Positions 16,831-26,800 of a DNA stretch of 64,000 nt are shown piece by piece. The stretch lies in NCBI RefSeq assembly GCF_014206975.1, contig NZ_JACHOU010000014.1:62001-126000 (forward strand), read 5' to 3'. The translations under genes were made by a program, and so were the position numbers. A model generated the notes under the pieces. It worked only from the letters and a program-made list of their open reading frames with translations, was not told the origin of the DNA and made no database searches. Position 1 is the first letter of the stretch; every line of letters starts with the position of its first letter. The DNA is from Aminobacter aganoensis (GTDB lineage Bacteria; Pseudomonadota; Alphaproteobacteria; Rhizobiales; Rhizobiaceae).

Positions 16831-19569
16831 GTGGTCTTCGTATTTCGAGTCCTTCTCATGGCGTTGCTGGTCCTGCCGGCCAGCGCTCGCGCCGGTTCGC
16901 CTGCGATCGAAATCGCGGAGATCGCAATGGCGGCACCTGATATCATCGCTGTCGAACTGCGCGATCCGCAGTTCGTGCATGGACGTATCGTGACTTTGCC
17001 CAAGCCGATGCCTGATATGCGCGGGCGGTGGACTGACGTCGATGGGGTACCCGGACTGGTCATCGGACCGAAAGCCGACAATGTCCGGCTCTCGGACACG
17101 CCCCCGGGTAGATTTCTCGATCGAAAAAGCATCGACGACGCCGGCCTTTACGGCGATATCGGCGGACGCCGCGTCATCTCGGTTTACCGCAAGTCCATGC
17201 CCTACGATTCCGGGCTCTATCCAGGCCCCAATGGCGACACACGCACTGGCGCTGCCTTCAAGCACCAGGTCTACCTCAGGCTCGATGGCCCCTTGCCGCA
17301 AGGCACTCATGTCATCCGCTGGCCGAACGGCGTGCTTGCCGACCAAAGCTTCACCTTCGACGACCGGGCAACCCGGGCCATGGCGATCCGCTCGACACTG
17401 CTTGGTCATGCGACAAAGGACACGGCGAAGACCGGCTTTCTCGCGCTCTGGCTGCCCGGCGGCAACGACGATGGTGCGGTCGATTTCAGAGATTACGGCA
17501 TCGACAGCTTCGACATCGTCGATCCCAAAGGCAGGACCGTCTTTTCTGGCGCCATAAGCCTGCGCAAGAGCCCTGGCGACCCCGAACCAGGCAATGGCCT
17601 GCCCAAGCCGCTGATCAACTACACCAACGCGATCGCACCACGTATCGCCATCCGGTCACTCGATCCGAATTCCAGGCGCGTGACGACGGTTGTGCGACAT
17701 AACCTGGTTGACGGCCAGCGCGTCGGACTCGAGCGCCTGGGCGGCGACCAGGATGCCAGTGCGATCTTCGCCATCGTATCCGAGGTCAAGGGCAGTGCAT
17801 TCACACTGGCCGAACCAACCGGGCCGCTGCCGGCGACCCTATCCCCACAGGCAACCGTCACCCCCGCCTACAGCGCCAACCGCGCCGGGACCTTCGTCTT
17901 TGAACTCGACTACTCCGCGTGGGCGCCACAAGCGGGCGGGCCATACCGGCTGCGCATTCGAGGCCTCGGCGTTTCGGACCCGTTTCGGGTCGACCCGGAC
18001 ACCTGGCTGAATGCCGCGCGCAATTCCATGACCGGCCTCTACCATCAGCGCAGCGGCATCGCGATCGACGGGCGCTTCGGCTACAGCCGGCCTGTCGCCT
18101 TCCGCCCCGGCGCCGATATGTCGATCGTCGAAAGCCGACTGCCACTGGCCTGGTCGTCCAATTTCGATACCGGTTTCATTGCTTTCGAGGAGGGGGTGAA
18201 GCCGCGCTGGCGCACCGACAGAAAGGCGCCGGACAGCTATTGGGGCGGCTACATGGATGCAGGCGACTGGGACCGCCGCATCCAGCATGTCGAGGTAGCG
18301 TCCCTCCTGTTGGAAACTTTCGAGGCTCTGCCTGAAGGACAGCCCGCAACCAGCTTCAATCTGCCGAAATCAAGCACCCTGCTGACCAACCCAGCCTATC
18401 GCGACACCGACGACCTGCCTGACCTCATCCATGAAGCGATCTGGGTGATGGACTTCTTCCGACGGCTGCAGACCGACGACGGCAGCATTCGCGGCGGCAT
18501 CGAAAGTGCAGCCCATCCCATGCTGGGCGAGCCAAGCTATCTCGAGCGACAGGAGGTCTACGCCTACGCGCCCGACCACATTTCGACCTACAAATATGCC
18601 GCTGTCGCCGCGAAGCTGGCGCGCATCCTGAAAACGCTGGGCAAGTCCGACGCCGCCAAGCTGTTCGAAGACAGCGCCCGCGCAGCGTGGGCTGCCGCGG
18701 AACCCGGCTTCGCCGATCCCGACACCTATTATCGCGACGCGATCCTTGCCGCCACGGCGAGCGGCTCATTCGGACCAGGCGGCTGGCCGGCACGGCGCGA
18801 ACAGTTGCAAGCGATCGCTCGCGAATATCGAGGCGCAGCCGCAGCGGCACTCTACAGGCTGCTCGACAGTCCGGAACACCGCGACATCTTCGAAGCGTAC
18901 TGGCGCGAGGATCAGGGGCTTTTTGCGCACAAGGGCGACGCTGCCTGGGACTATCTCAAGACTGCGGGCTCGGATGCGGAAATAGGCGAGGAGATAACAG
19001 CGCGGTTCGCTGCGGAAGCGGCAATCATCACCGGCGCCCAGCAACATGCCGCCTATCCCAACATGAAGCATCCCGATGCACCTGCCGGCTGGGGAGAAGG
19101 CGGCGCACCGGACTACAACCAGACGCAGACGCTGATCCGCGCGCATCTGCTATCTGCCAATCCGCAGATCCTGCAGGTCATGGAGCAGGGATACCAGGCC
19201 ATGGTCGGGGTCAATCAGGTGGGCCTGAGCTTCGTGACCGGGATCGGCGCACGACAGATCCTGCATCCGCTGCACGAAGACCATCGCGCCATGGGGGTAG
19301 ACGCGCCGAGCGGCATCACCATTTTCGGGTTCGCGTCCCAGTCGGCTACCGCCTATAGCTGGGTGTTCGGCCCGGCATGGTCGCCGTTGGCGGAGTCAGG
19401 CACCGCCGAAAACGCAGCGCAGCGCCGCATCGAGCCGCCACGGTTTTCCCTGCCCTACCATGAATATCTGGTCGAGCACCCCGCGGTCATCATGCAGCAG
19501 GAATTTACGGTGCACCAGTCGATCGCCACGATGGCCGCGCTGGCGCTCTACCTGCATGGCCGGCAGTAG
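16831..19569 (+). CDS. Secreted GH9-like glycoside hydrolase
   Basis: A 912-residue protein with a signal peptide (about 1-22, ending ASARA). The first 400 residues hold beta-rich modules, including a CelD-type N-terminal domain (GTFVFELDYSAWAPQAGGPYR). The catalytic (alpha/alpha)6 region follows: YMDAGDWDRR gives the GH9 DAGD pair D476/D479, LPDLIHEAIWVMDFF is the conserved helix, and SFVTGIG...HEDHR is the C-terminal histidine signature. In canonical GH9 the proton-donor glutamate sits four residues before the DYN aspartate. Here that position is glycine and E756 lies five before D761. A possible role is trimming or releasing the locus polysaccharide. The GTG start has only a distant GGAAGG. 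Confidence 0.85.
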   Translation: MVFVFRVLLMALLVLPASARAGSPAIEIAEIAMAAPDIIAVELRDPQFVHGRIVTLPKPMPDMRGRWTDVDGVPGLVIGPKADNVRLSDTPPGRFLDRKSIDDAGLYGDIGGRRVISVYRKSMPYDSGLYPGPNGDTRTGAAFKHQVYLRLDGPLPQGTHVIRWPNGVLADQSFTFDDRATRAMAIRSTLLGHATKDTAKTGFLALWLPGGNDDGAVDFRDYGIDSFDIVDPKGRTVFSGAISLRKSPGDPEPGNGLPKPLINYTNAIAPRIAIRSLDPNSRRVTTVVRHNLVDGQRVGLERLGGDQDASAIFAIVSEVKGSAFTLAEPTGPLPATLSPQATVTPAYSANRAGTFVFELDYSAWAPQAGGPYRLRIRGLGVSDPFRVDPDTWLNAARNSMTGLYHQRSGIAIDGRFGYSRPVAFRPGADMSIVESRLPLAWSSNFDTGFIAFEEGVKPRWRTDRKAPDSYWGGYMDAGDWDRRIQHVEVASLLLETFEALPEGQPATSFNLPKSSTLLTNPAYRDTDDLPDLIHEAIWVMDFFRRLQTDDGSIRGGIESAAHPMLGEPSYLERQEVYAYAPDHISTYKYAAVAAKLARILKTLGKSDAAKLFEDSARAAWAAAEPGFADPDTYYRDAILAATASGSFGPGGWPARREQLQAIAREYRGAAAAALYRLLDSPEHRDIFEAYWREDQGLFAHKGDAAWDYLKTAGSDAEIGEEITARFAAEAAIITGAQQHAAYPNMKHPDAPAGWGEGGAPDYNQTQTLIRAHLLSANPQILQVMEQGYQAMVGVNQVGLSFVTGIGARQILHPLHEDHRAMGVDAPSGITIFGFASQSATAYSWVFGPAWSPLAESGTAENAAQRRIEPPRFSLPYHEYLVEHPAVIMQQEFTVHQSIATMAALALYLHGRQ

Positions 19570-19581
19570 CACGGCAGGAGG

Positions 19582-20688
19582 TCAATCGCTGAAGGCATTG
19601 CGCAGGTTCCAGCCGAAGCGGGCCGTATCCCGCATGCGCTGGATCGCTGCACGCGGCCAGGAGAAGTCGGCACGGTAGATCTTGTTGGCGTAACCGGCAT
19701 AGGCCCAGGCAAAGGACGGCGCAACGCCGCCGGAGCACGCCTCAAACGGCTGGGCAGCGCGATAGCGGCTCAGGAAATCCGCTGCGAAAATCTTCAGCGT
19801 CTGCGCTTGCGCCTCGCTCACGCCCGCCGGCATGCGCGCGGTCTGCGCGTCCAGCCCATCGATCGTCGCCAGCACGATCAGCGCGACAAAGGCCTCGCCG
19901 AGTTCAGTCGGATGGACGCTGTCGGTAAAAAGCGCCCGAACGACATCGCCCGGTGTCATGTTCTCGAAGCCTTGGCGGGGCGCACTTACGAGATGGTCGA
20001 CCAGTTCGGCCAGGGCCAGGCTCGCCGGGATGAAGCCTATGCCGGAAGCGCTCTCGCCGCCCGATGCAGCGCTCCCGCCGGCAGCTTGCACCGCGCATCG
20101 CCAGACCGGCAAGGCAAGCCGCTCATAGGCGATCCAGTCGCTGGGATCCTCCTTGTCCGAGATATCCAGCCACGGCGCCATGAACCACATCGACCCCGCA
20201 GAACTAGCCTCGAGGAAACGACGCTTGTACTCGGCGAGATAACGCACCGTGCCCTGTCGCATCACCGTGTCGAGCAGGGAGTGCAACTCCGTCACGAGCA
20301 GAAGATCATAGGCACTGTCCCCTACGGACGGTCGGCGGAACTCGACGAGAACATCGACCGAACCGCCACTGCGATCGGTGCCGTCCGCGAAACCCGACCA
20401 TGGTCGCGCGGGATCGGTCCCCATGGAGCGCCGTTCGAGCGACGAACCGCCAATGTTCTGCATGTTCCAGAGAATAGGCCGGCCCGAGGCGGCGGCCATT
20501 TCCGCAAGCTTGTCGAGCATCGGCCGGTCGGTGAGACTGTGGCCGGAAACGAACAGGCTTCGGGGGGCGGCTGTTGTCACGGGAGGCTGCTCAGGCTGGG
20601 ACGCCGACTTCGCTGCATCTGGTGACATGGAACCTGCCAGGACAAGAACACAAAGAAATAGGACAAGCCAACGACGGGTGAAACGCAT
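19582..20688 (-). CDS. Secreted SGNH/GDSL-like hydrolase
   Basis: A 368-residue protein starting at the ATG at 20688, which overlaps the glf stop by one base (TGATG). Residues 1-27 form a signal peptide (RRWLVLFLCVLVLAGSM). FVSGHSLTDRPML places the candidate nucleophile at S51 in a GDSL-like block. TDSVHPTELGEAF supplies D256 and H259 of the SGNH triad. It is probably an esterase or acyltransferase acting on the exported glycan, for example removing or moving acyl groups. Last gene of the NRPS-PPTase-GT-Glf operon, convergent with the GH9-like gene 12 bases away. Confidence 0.75.
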   Translation of the reverse strand: MRFTRRWLVLFLCVLVLAGSMSPDAAKSASQPEQPPVTTAAPRSLFVSGHSLTDRPMLDKLAEMAAASGRPILWNMQNIGGSSLERRSMGTDPARPWSGFADGTDRSGGSVDVLVEFRRPSVGDSAYDLLLVTELHSLLDTVMRQGTVRYLAEYKRRFLEASSAGSMWFMAPWLDISDKEDPSDWIAYERLALPVWRCAVQAAGGSAASGGESASGIGFIPASLALAELVDHLVSAPRQGFENMTPGDVVRALFTDSVHPTELGEAFVALIVLATIDGLDAQTARMPAGVSEAQAQTLKIFAADFLSRYRAAQPFEACSGGVAPSFAWAYAGYANKIYRADFSWPRAAIQRMRDTARFGWNLRNAFSD

Positions 20689-21815
20689 CACGCGGGTGCG
20701 CCCGCATCCTCGGGTCGGCTCTCCCTCGCTGCAGCCATCCGGCGAAAGGTCGCCAGCGCCTGGCCGACGACCTGATCCATGTTGTAGTAGCGATATGTCG
20801 CCAGCCTGCCGACGAACCACACATCCGGCGTCTCGCCCGCAAGCCGCTCATACTGCTTGTACAACTGTTCGTTCTCGGCTTTGGGAATAGGGTAATACGG
20901 GTCGCCCTCCGCCGAAGGGTATTCATAGGTTACCGTGGTCTGCGGATGATCCTGGCCGGTCATGTGCTTGTATTCCGAGATGCGGGTGTAGTCCTGCGTC
21001 ATCGGAAAATTGACCGTGCCGACCTCCTGGAAGCGGCGCGTGTTCAGCGTGACATGCTCGAATTTAAGCGACCGGTAGGGAAGCCTGCCAAAGCGAAAGT
21101 TGAAGTATTCGTCGATTTGCCCGGTATAGATTAGCCGCCGATGCGGAATCTTTGTCCGTACATCCTGATAGTCCGTCTGCAGCATCACCTCGATGTTCGG
21201 GTGATCGAGCATCTTCTCGAAGAGCTTGGTGTAGCCGCCCTTCGGCATGAACTGGAACTCGTCGGTAAAGTAGCGGTCGTCCCGGTTGGTGCGGGTGGGG
21301 ACACGGGCGGTGACAGACCTGTCGAGTTCCGACGGATCCATGCCCCACTGCTTGCGCGTGTATCCGCGGAAGAACTTCTCATAGAGTTCGCGGCCGACCT
21401 TCGAGACGACGACATCCTCCGATGTCTTCACCTCATCCACGGCCTCGGCGCGTTCGGCGAACCAGCCCTCCAACTGTTCCGATGTGAGATCGAGCCCGTA
21501 GAGCCTGTTGACGGTATCCAGATTGATGGGAATCGGCACGCGCAGCCCATCAACCTCCGCCAATACCCTGTGTTCGTAAGGGCGCCACTCGGTAAAGCGC
21601 GACAGGTAGTCGAAGATCTGCTGCGAATTGGTATGAAAAATGTGTGGCCCGTAGCGATGCATCAGCACGCCAGCCTGGTCATGCATGTCGTAGGCATTGC
21701 CACCAATGTGGTCGCGTCGATCGACGACCAAGACCCTTTCGTTGAGCTGGCTCGCTATCCGCTCGGCCAGGACGGAGCCGGCAAATCCGGCGCCCACGAT
21801 CAACCAGTCATACAT
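20688..21815 (-). CDS. glf: UDP-galactopyranose mutase
   Basis: A 375-residue flavoenzyme starting at the ATG at 21815, just after the upstream stop. The FAD fold is WLIVGAGFAGSVLAERIA. RRDHIGGNAYD, YGPHIFHTN, FRGYTRKQWGMDPSEL, NRDDRYFTDEFQFMPKGGY and the C-terminal FVGRLATYRYYNMDQVVGQ are signature blocks of Glf. It interconverts UDP-galactopyranose and UDP-galactofuranose, so the glycan made here very likely contains galactofuranose. It sits in a tight operon with a PPTase and an NRPS, which is an unusual setting. Confidence 0.97.
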   Translation of the reverse strand: MYDWLIVGAGFAGSVLAERIASQLNERVLVVDRRDHIGGNAYDMHDQAGVLMHRYGPHIFHTNSQQIFDYLSRFTEWRPYEHRVLAEVDGLRVPIPINLDTVNRLYGLDLTSEQLEGWFAERAEAVDEVKTSEDVVVSKVGRELYEKFFRGYTRKQWGMDPSELDRSVTARVPTRTNRDDRYFTDEFQFMPKGGYTKLFEKMLDHPNIEVMLQTDYQDVRTKIPHRRLIYTGQIDEYFNFRFGRLPYRSLKFEHVTLNTRRFQEVGTVNFPMTQDYTRISEYKHMTGQDHPQTTVTYEYPSAEGDPYYPIPKAENEQLYKQYERLAGETPDVWFVGRLATYRYYNMDQVVGQALATFRRMAAARESRPEDAGAPA

Positions 21816-21819
21816 CGAG

Positions 21820-23109
21820 CTACCCTGCAGCCGGAGGGAACGTAACGGACAAGCCTGCCGACGCCGGCGCTTTCTCACGCCGGACGGCCGAAGTCTCGCT
21901 TGGGATCAACCTTGCCATGAGCTCAGAGAATTCGCGCAGGAACCACTCTTCGGTCAGGCCATTCAGGAGCGTCGAACGCGCCCTCGATGCGAGGGCCGCC
22001 CTCTCTGCTTCATTCTCCAGATAGAAAGCGCACTTTTCCTCAAGGTCGGAATAGTCCCAGTTGACCGGAATATAGGTGGAGTGCGGAACGAAAATGTTCG
22101 GCTTTGTCGTGATGTGGTCCATGCTGGGCTTCACCAGCAGGCATCCCGAAAGAATCGCTTCGAAATCGCGCCAGCAAAGTTCGCCGTAGCCGATGGGGCT
22201 GACGCATATGCGACTCCGGGTCAGCTCCAGATTGTATTCTTCCTGCGACACGCGCGATCGCGGCGCCAGCACGTTGAACCGGCTGGACAGTCTGGTCACC
22301 GCCTCAATCGCAGAACTGCGCATCGGCGCGATCCAGGCTTCTGGCGGAACATGGGCGCGGCAGAGAATATCGATGGATCGAACTTGCGCCCCAGCTTCGC
22401 CCGGCCGGGCGACAAGCTGCTCGATCTTGTCGTCAAGCGCGATGTTCCAACCTACGTGCAGCTTGCCCAGGCATTCATCGCCGACCGGCACCGACGTGAC
22501 GGTCTGGTCAGGCACATCGTCTCCGGCGAGCCGAGCGACATAGTCGGTCAGGTTGTTGATCTTGGTCTCATTTGCAGTTGCACGATATGCCTTGCGATAC
22601 GCGGAGATGTCAGCGAAGCCATGCTTCTTGACATACAAGTCGACTGCTTCGCAGACATTCGGCCATTGCATGCTCTGATCGTCGTCACCGTCGAAATAGA
22701 CCAGTTTCGTCGTTGTCCGGTCGACCACCTTGCGAAGATGGGCAAGCGCCTTTTCGACATCCCCTGGCTTGGATCTGAACGACAGCTTCAGCCCAACGAC
22801 ATCATAGTCAAGAAAGAAGGCGCCCGGCCTGGCGAGGGCCGCCTCCTGTGAAATCATGCGGAAAACAATTCCCAGCTCCCTGCGCAACGCACGCTGGTGC
22901 CGTATCAAGGGCGCAAACTGCTGCTCGCTTGTATACTCGGCCCCGTCGCTGACCAGCAGCAGCCGAACCACAGGTTTGCGCTTGCTTACCGCACCGACGA
23001 CGGCACGCTCCGCAACTCCGTATCGGTAGGACGCGGCGCTGCGCGCCCAGCGGCGGCGCAGCCCTCGCAACAATCGCTGGATCGCTTGCCGACCTGTCAC
23101 GCGCGTCAT
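21820..23109 (-). CDS. Exostosin-like glycosyltransferase
   Basis: A 429-residue protein with a basic N-terminus (GLRRRWARSAASYRYG). The N-terminal half contains RLLLVSDGAEYTSEQQF and FFLDYDVVGL. TKLVYFDGDDDQSMQW follows, an acidic stretch typical of these proteins. The C-terminal part (SRICVSPIGYGELCWRDFEAILSG...LVKPSMDH) matches the exostosin/GT-B donor domain. It overlaps the PPTase stop by 4 bases (23106-23109) and ends 4 bases before the glf start. It is a good candidate for a galactofuranosyltransferase, inferred only from adjacency to glf. Confidence 0.75.
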   Translation of the reverse strand: MTRVTGRQAIQRLLRGLRRRWARSAASYRYGVAERAVVGAVSKRKPVVRLLLVSDGAEYTSEQQFAPLIRHQRALRRELGIVFRMISQEAALARPGAFFLDYDVVGLKLSFRSKPGDVEKALAHLRKVVDRTTTKLVYFDGDDDQSMQWPNVCEAVDLYVKKHGFADISAYRKAYRATANETKINNLTDYVARLAGDDVPDQTVTSVPVGDECLGKLHVGWNIALDDKIEQLVARPGEAGAQVRSIDILCRAHVPPEAWIAPMRSSAIEAVTRLSSRFNVLAPRSRVSQEEYNLELTRSRICVSPIGYGELCWRDFEAILSGCLLVKPSMDHITTKPNIFVPHSTYIPVNWDYSDLEEKCAFYLENEAERAALASRARSTLLNGLTEEWFLREFSELMARLIPSETSAVRREKAPASAGLSVTFPPAAG

Positions 23110-23804
23110 TGCATTCTCCCATGTCCGCCGGTCGAAGAGTTGGCCATGCGCCTTGACAGGATCATCGCTGTCGAGATGAAGCCCGATGCAATGCGAATGC
23201 GGCCTTCCAGTATCTGACCAGCCAGGAAGGGCGCCACGTTGACCTCAAGACGCGCTTCGAAGCGGCCCCTCGCCACGTCCGGCAGGATGGTCACTGCTTG
23301 GAAGTCGATGAGCGTTTTCGACAGCGGGTACTGGCTTTTGTAGAAGGACTCCTTGGCACTGAAGATCGCCTTGGCGAGCATCAGGCGCTGCCCCGCCGGC
23401 TGCCGTCCGAGCCAGCGAAGCTCGGCGTCGGTGCAGATCACATCCAGCAAATCGTCGTCCAGCGGTATCGCCGGTTCGACATCTATGCCGATCGAGCTGC
23501 ACTCCTGGCTTTCGCGCGCCACGGCGGCGACGCACCAGTCGGAACAATGGCTGATGCTTCCGACGATGCCGGTCGGCCAGACCGGCGCTCGATCGGCCGC
23601 TGCGGGGATCGCGGCCTGCGCTACGCCCAGCGACGCCATGGCCTGCCGCGCCAGCGCGCGGCCTGCCGCAAATTCGCGGCGACGGGGTTCCGTGGCGCGC
23701 GACACATAGGATCGCTCGACGGGGTACATCACCGCGGCAAGCGACCGGGGATCACCCTGCGCTGTCGCCACGTCCGCATGAAAGAGCCCGGCAAGCAGGC
23801 CCAT
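23106..23804 (-). CDS. 4'-phosphopantetheinyl transferase (Sfp/EntD type)
   Basis: A 232-residue enzyme. IGIDVE (D108, E110) and FSAKESFYKSQYP (E152, K156) form the magnesium and CoA sites of Sfp-type transferases, with ISHCSDW in the family position. It would convert apo carrier domains of the adjacent NRPS and PKS to the holo form. The ATG overlaps the NRPS stop by one base (TGATG), and its own stop overlaps the next start as ATGA, so expression is coupled both ways. Confidence 0.93.
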   Translation of the reverse strand: MGLLAGLFHADVATAQGDPRSLAAVMYPVERSYVSRATEPRRREFAAGRALARQAMASLGVAQAAIPAAADRAPVWPTGIVGSISHCSDWCVAAVARESQECSSIGIDVEPAIPLDDDLLDVICTDAELRWLGRQPAGQRLMLAKAIFSAKESFYKSQYPLSKTLIDFQAVTILPDVARGRFEARLEVNVAPFLAGQILEGRIRIASGFISTAMILSRRMANSSTGGHGRMQ

Positions 23805-26800
23805 CAATTTTCTCGCATCCGTTGCATCGCGGCGCGGCGGTCGCCGAGCGCGGCACGGCGCATGGCGGCGCGGTCTGCAACCTGGCTTAGCCGTTCATCG
23901 GACTTGCCGCGGTCGGCAAGATGCCCGGACAGTGCCGCCACCGTCGGGAAGCGGAACAGGTCGGTGATGGCGATATCGGGTGCGACCGATGCCTTCAGCT
24001 CCCGGTGCGCCTGCACCGCCAGCAGCGAGTGGCCCCCGAGCGCAAAGAAGCTGTCGTTGAGCCCGACACGCTCGACGCCGAGGATACGGCGGAAAGTCTC
24101 GGCGATCTCGCGCTGCACGTTGTCGACCGGTGCGACGTAGATCTCGGCTTCAGCTTCGCGCCTGGCCTCCGGTTTGGGCAGCGCCTTGCGGTCGACCTTG
24201 GCATTTGGTGTCAACGGGAAGGCATTGAGCACCACGAAATGTGCCGGGACCATGTACTCCGGCAGTGACTTGGCCAGATGGGTACGCAAGGCACTTTCGT
24301 CGAGCTTGCCGTCCCTGAGCCGCAGATAGGCGACGATGCGCACGTCGGCGGCCCGATCTTCGCGGGCCATCACGACGGTCTCGGCGATGCCGGGGAACTC
24401 AGCGATCCGCGATTCGATTTCGCCGAGTTCGATGCGATAGCCGCGCACCTTGACCTGATGGTCAGTGCGGCCAAGGAACTGCAGCACGCCGTCGGTCGTA
24501 TAGCGCACGAGATCGCCGGTGCGATACATCCTGCCGTCGGCGAAGGGATTTGCCACGAAACGCTCGCGGGTCAGGTCGTCACGGCCGAAATAACCGCGCG
24601 CCACGCCCTCGCCGCCGATGACGAGTTCACCGGCCATGCCGGGCGCGACTGGACGAAGCGAAGCATCGAGCACGTAGAGTTGCGTGTTGGCGATCGGCTT
24701 GCCAAGCGGCACGACGCCCTCGCCGATGTCGGCGGTCATCGTCGAGGACCAGATGGTCGTCTCCGTCGGGCCATACATGTTTTCGACCGGCGCCGACGTC
24801 ACCTTGCGCAGTTCGGACAGCAAGGACGCCGGCAATGCCTCTCCGCCGACGAGCAAATGGCGGACCTGCCCGAGGGCCTGCCGGTCCTCGTCATTGACCA
24901 GGAACATGCGCGCCATCGAAGGCGTACATTGCAGATGGGTCACGCCGTGGGCGGCGATATCGGCTGCGAGCGCGCTCTGCGGCATCGACTCGCTCGTATC
25001 GCTCTCGCGCGACCGCGCGACCACCTCGGCGAGCGGCTTCAACCGCTCCAGAACGATGTCGCTGGGGATGCCATAATCGATCAGGCAAGCAACCTCGTCG
25101 ACGCCGATGGCCGCGATCTGGTCGACGCGGTCGAGCGCATCATCTACGGTGCCGAACAGGCCGCTGTCTTCGAAGTAACGCAGGAAGGCAAATTCCAGGA
25201 TTGCGTCGAGTTCATCCGGCTGCAGCGACTGCAGGTCGATGTCCATCGGCTGGACCACGCCCTGCGGCTTCTTGAATGCCGGGAAGGCCCAGGCATATTG
25301 CTTGATCAGTGCCGCGGCGCTGCGCAGATAGTCTTTCATCGGACCGCGGGCGCGCTCCCGCACCTCCTCGCGATCCTCGCCGAGCAGCGTGTGCAGCATC
25401 AGCGTGACCTTGTGCGCGCTCGGATCGTGGCCCGCCTCGGCCAGCGCCTCGCGGTAGACGCGGATCTTGCCGGCCAGTTCGTCGATCGACTGGCCGAGCA
25501 GATGGGTCAGCACATTCGCGCCCAGTCGACCGGCTTCGCGATAGGTATCGGTGTTGCCGGCGGTGGTGATCCAGACCGGCAGTTCCTTTTGCACCGGACG
25601 CGGCTGCGTGACGACAGCCAGCTTGCCCGTGCCGAAGTCGAACTCGACCTTGTCGCCGCGCCAGAGACGGCGGACGGTCTCGATGTCGCGCAGCATGGCC
25701 GCCTTGTTGTGCGGCGGCGCATTCTCCGGCCGCAGCACGAAATCCTCAGGCATCCAGCCGGAGGCGAAGGCGAGACCGACGCGACCATTGCTGATATTGT
25801 CGAGGATGGCCCACTCTTCCGCGACGCGCGCGGGATGATGCAGCGGCAGGACGCATGAACCGGCGCGGATCGACAGGTTCTTCGTCACGGCAGCGACGGC
25901 AGCTCCCGTCACCGCCGGGTTCGGATAGGGACCACCGAAGGCATGGAAATGCCGCTCCGGTGTCCACAGTGCCTGGAAGCCATGCTCGTCGGCAAACTTC
26001 GCACCTTCCAGCAGCAGCCGGTATTTCGCCGGCCCTGCCCCGTCGTCATTGCCCCAGTAGAACAGGCCGAAATCCATCGGCGCCTTGCCGTTGGCGCGGC
26101 GGCGCGGCGCTGCCTCGCTCTTGTGCTCATGCACATCGCTGGCATGAATGACCACCTTGAAGCCACGCGCCAGCGTCCAGAACAACTCCAGCACGGAGAT
26201 GTCGAAGGACAAGCTCGTGACGGCGAGCCAAACAGGCTGCCCGGCTTCGTCAATGGTGATGCGGTCATCCATGCCGACGAAGAAATTCGCGACATTGCGA
26301 TGCTCAACCATCACGCCCTTCGGCCGCCCTGTCGAACCCGACGTGTAGATCATGTAGGCGAGATTGGCCGCCGTGACCCCGCTGCGGGGGCGCTCGGCAT
26401 TGCCGGGTGTCGCAAGAATGTCCTCGATGTTTAAACGCCGGGCACCGTCCGCGGCCAGCACGCCATCGAGCGCGCGTTCGCTCAGCACCACCGGCGCGCC
26501 ACTGTCTTCGACCATCAGCGCAAGGCGCTCGGCCGGAAACATCGGGTCGAGCGGCACATAAGCGCCGCCTGCCTTCTGGATCGCCAGTGCGCCGATCACC
26601 AGCTCCGGCGAACGCGAGACATGGAGGCCGACCAGCGTGTCAGGCTTCACGCCGAGCTCGATCAGCCGGTGTGCGACCCGATTGGCCTTTTCGTCGAGTT
26701 CGCGATAGCTCAGCGACCGCTCGCGGAAGGCGACTGCGATCGCGTCCGGTGTCAGTTCGGCCTGACGTTCGACCAGCGTATGCACGCAAGCCGTGCGATC

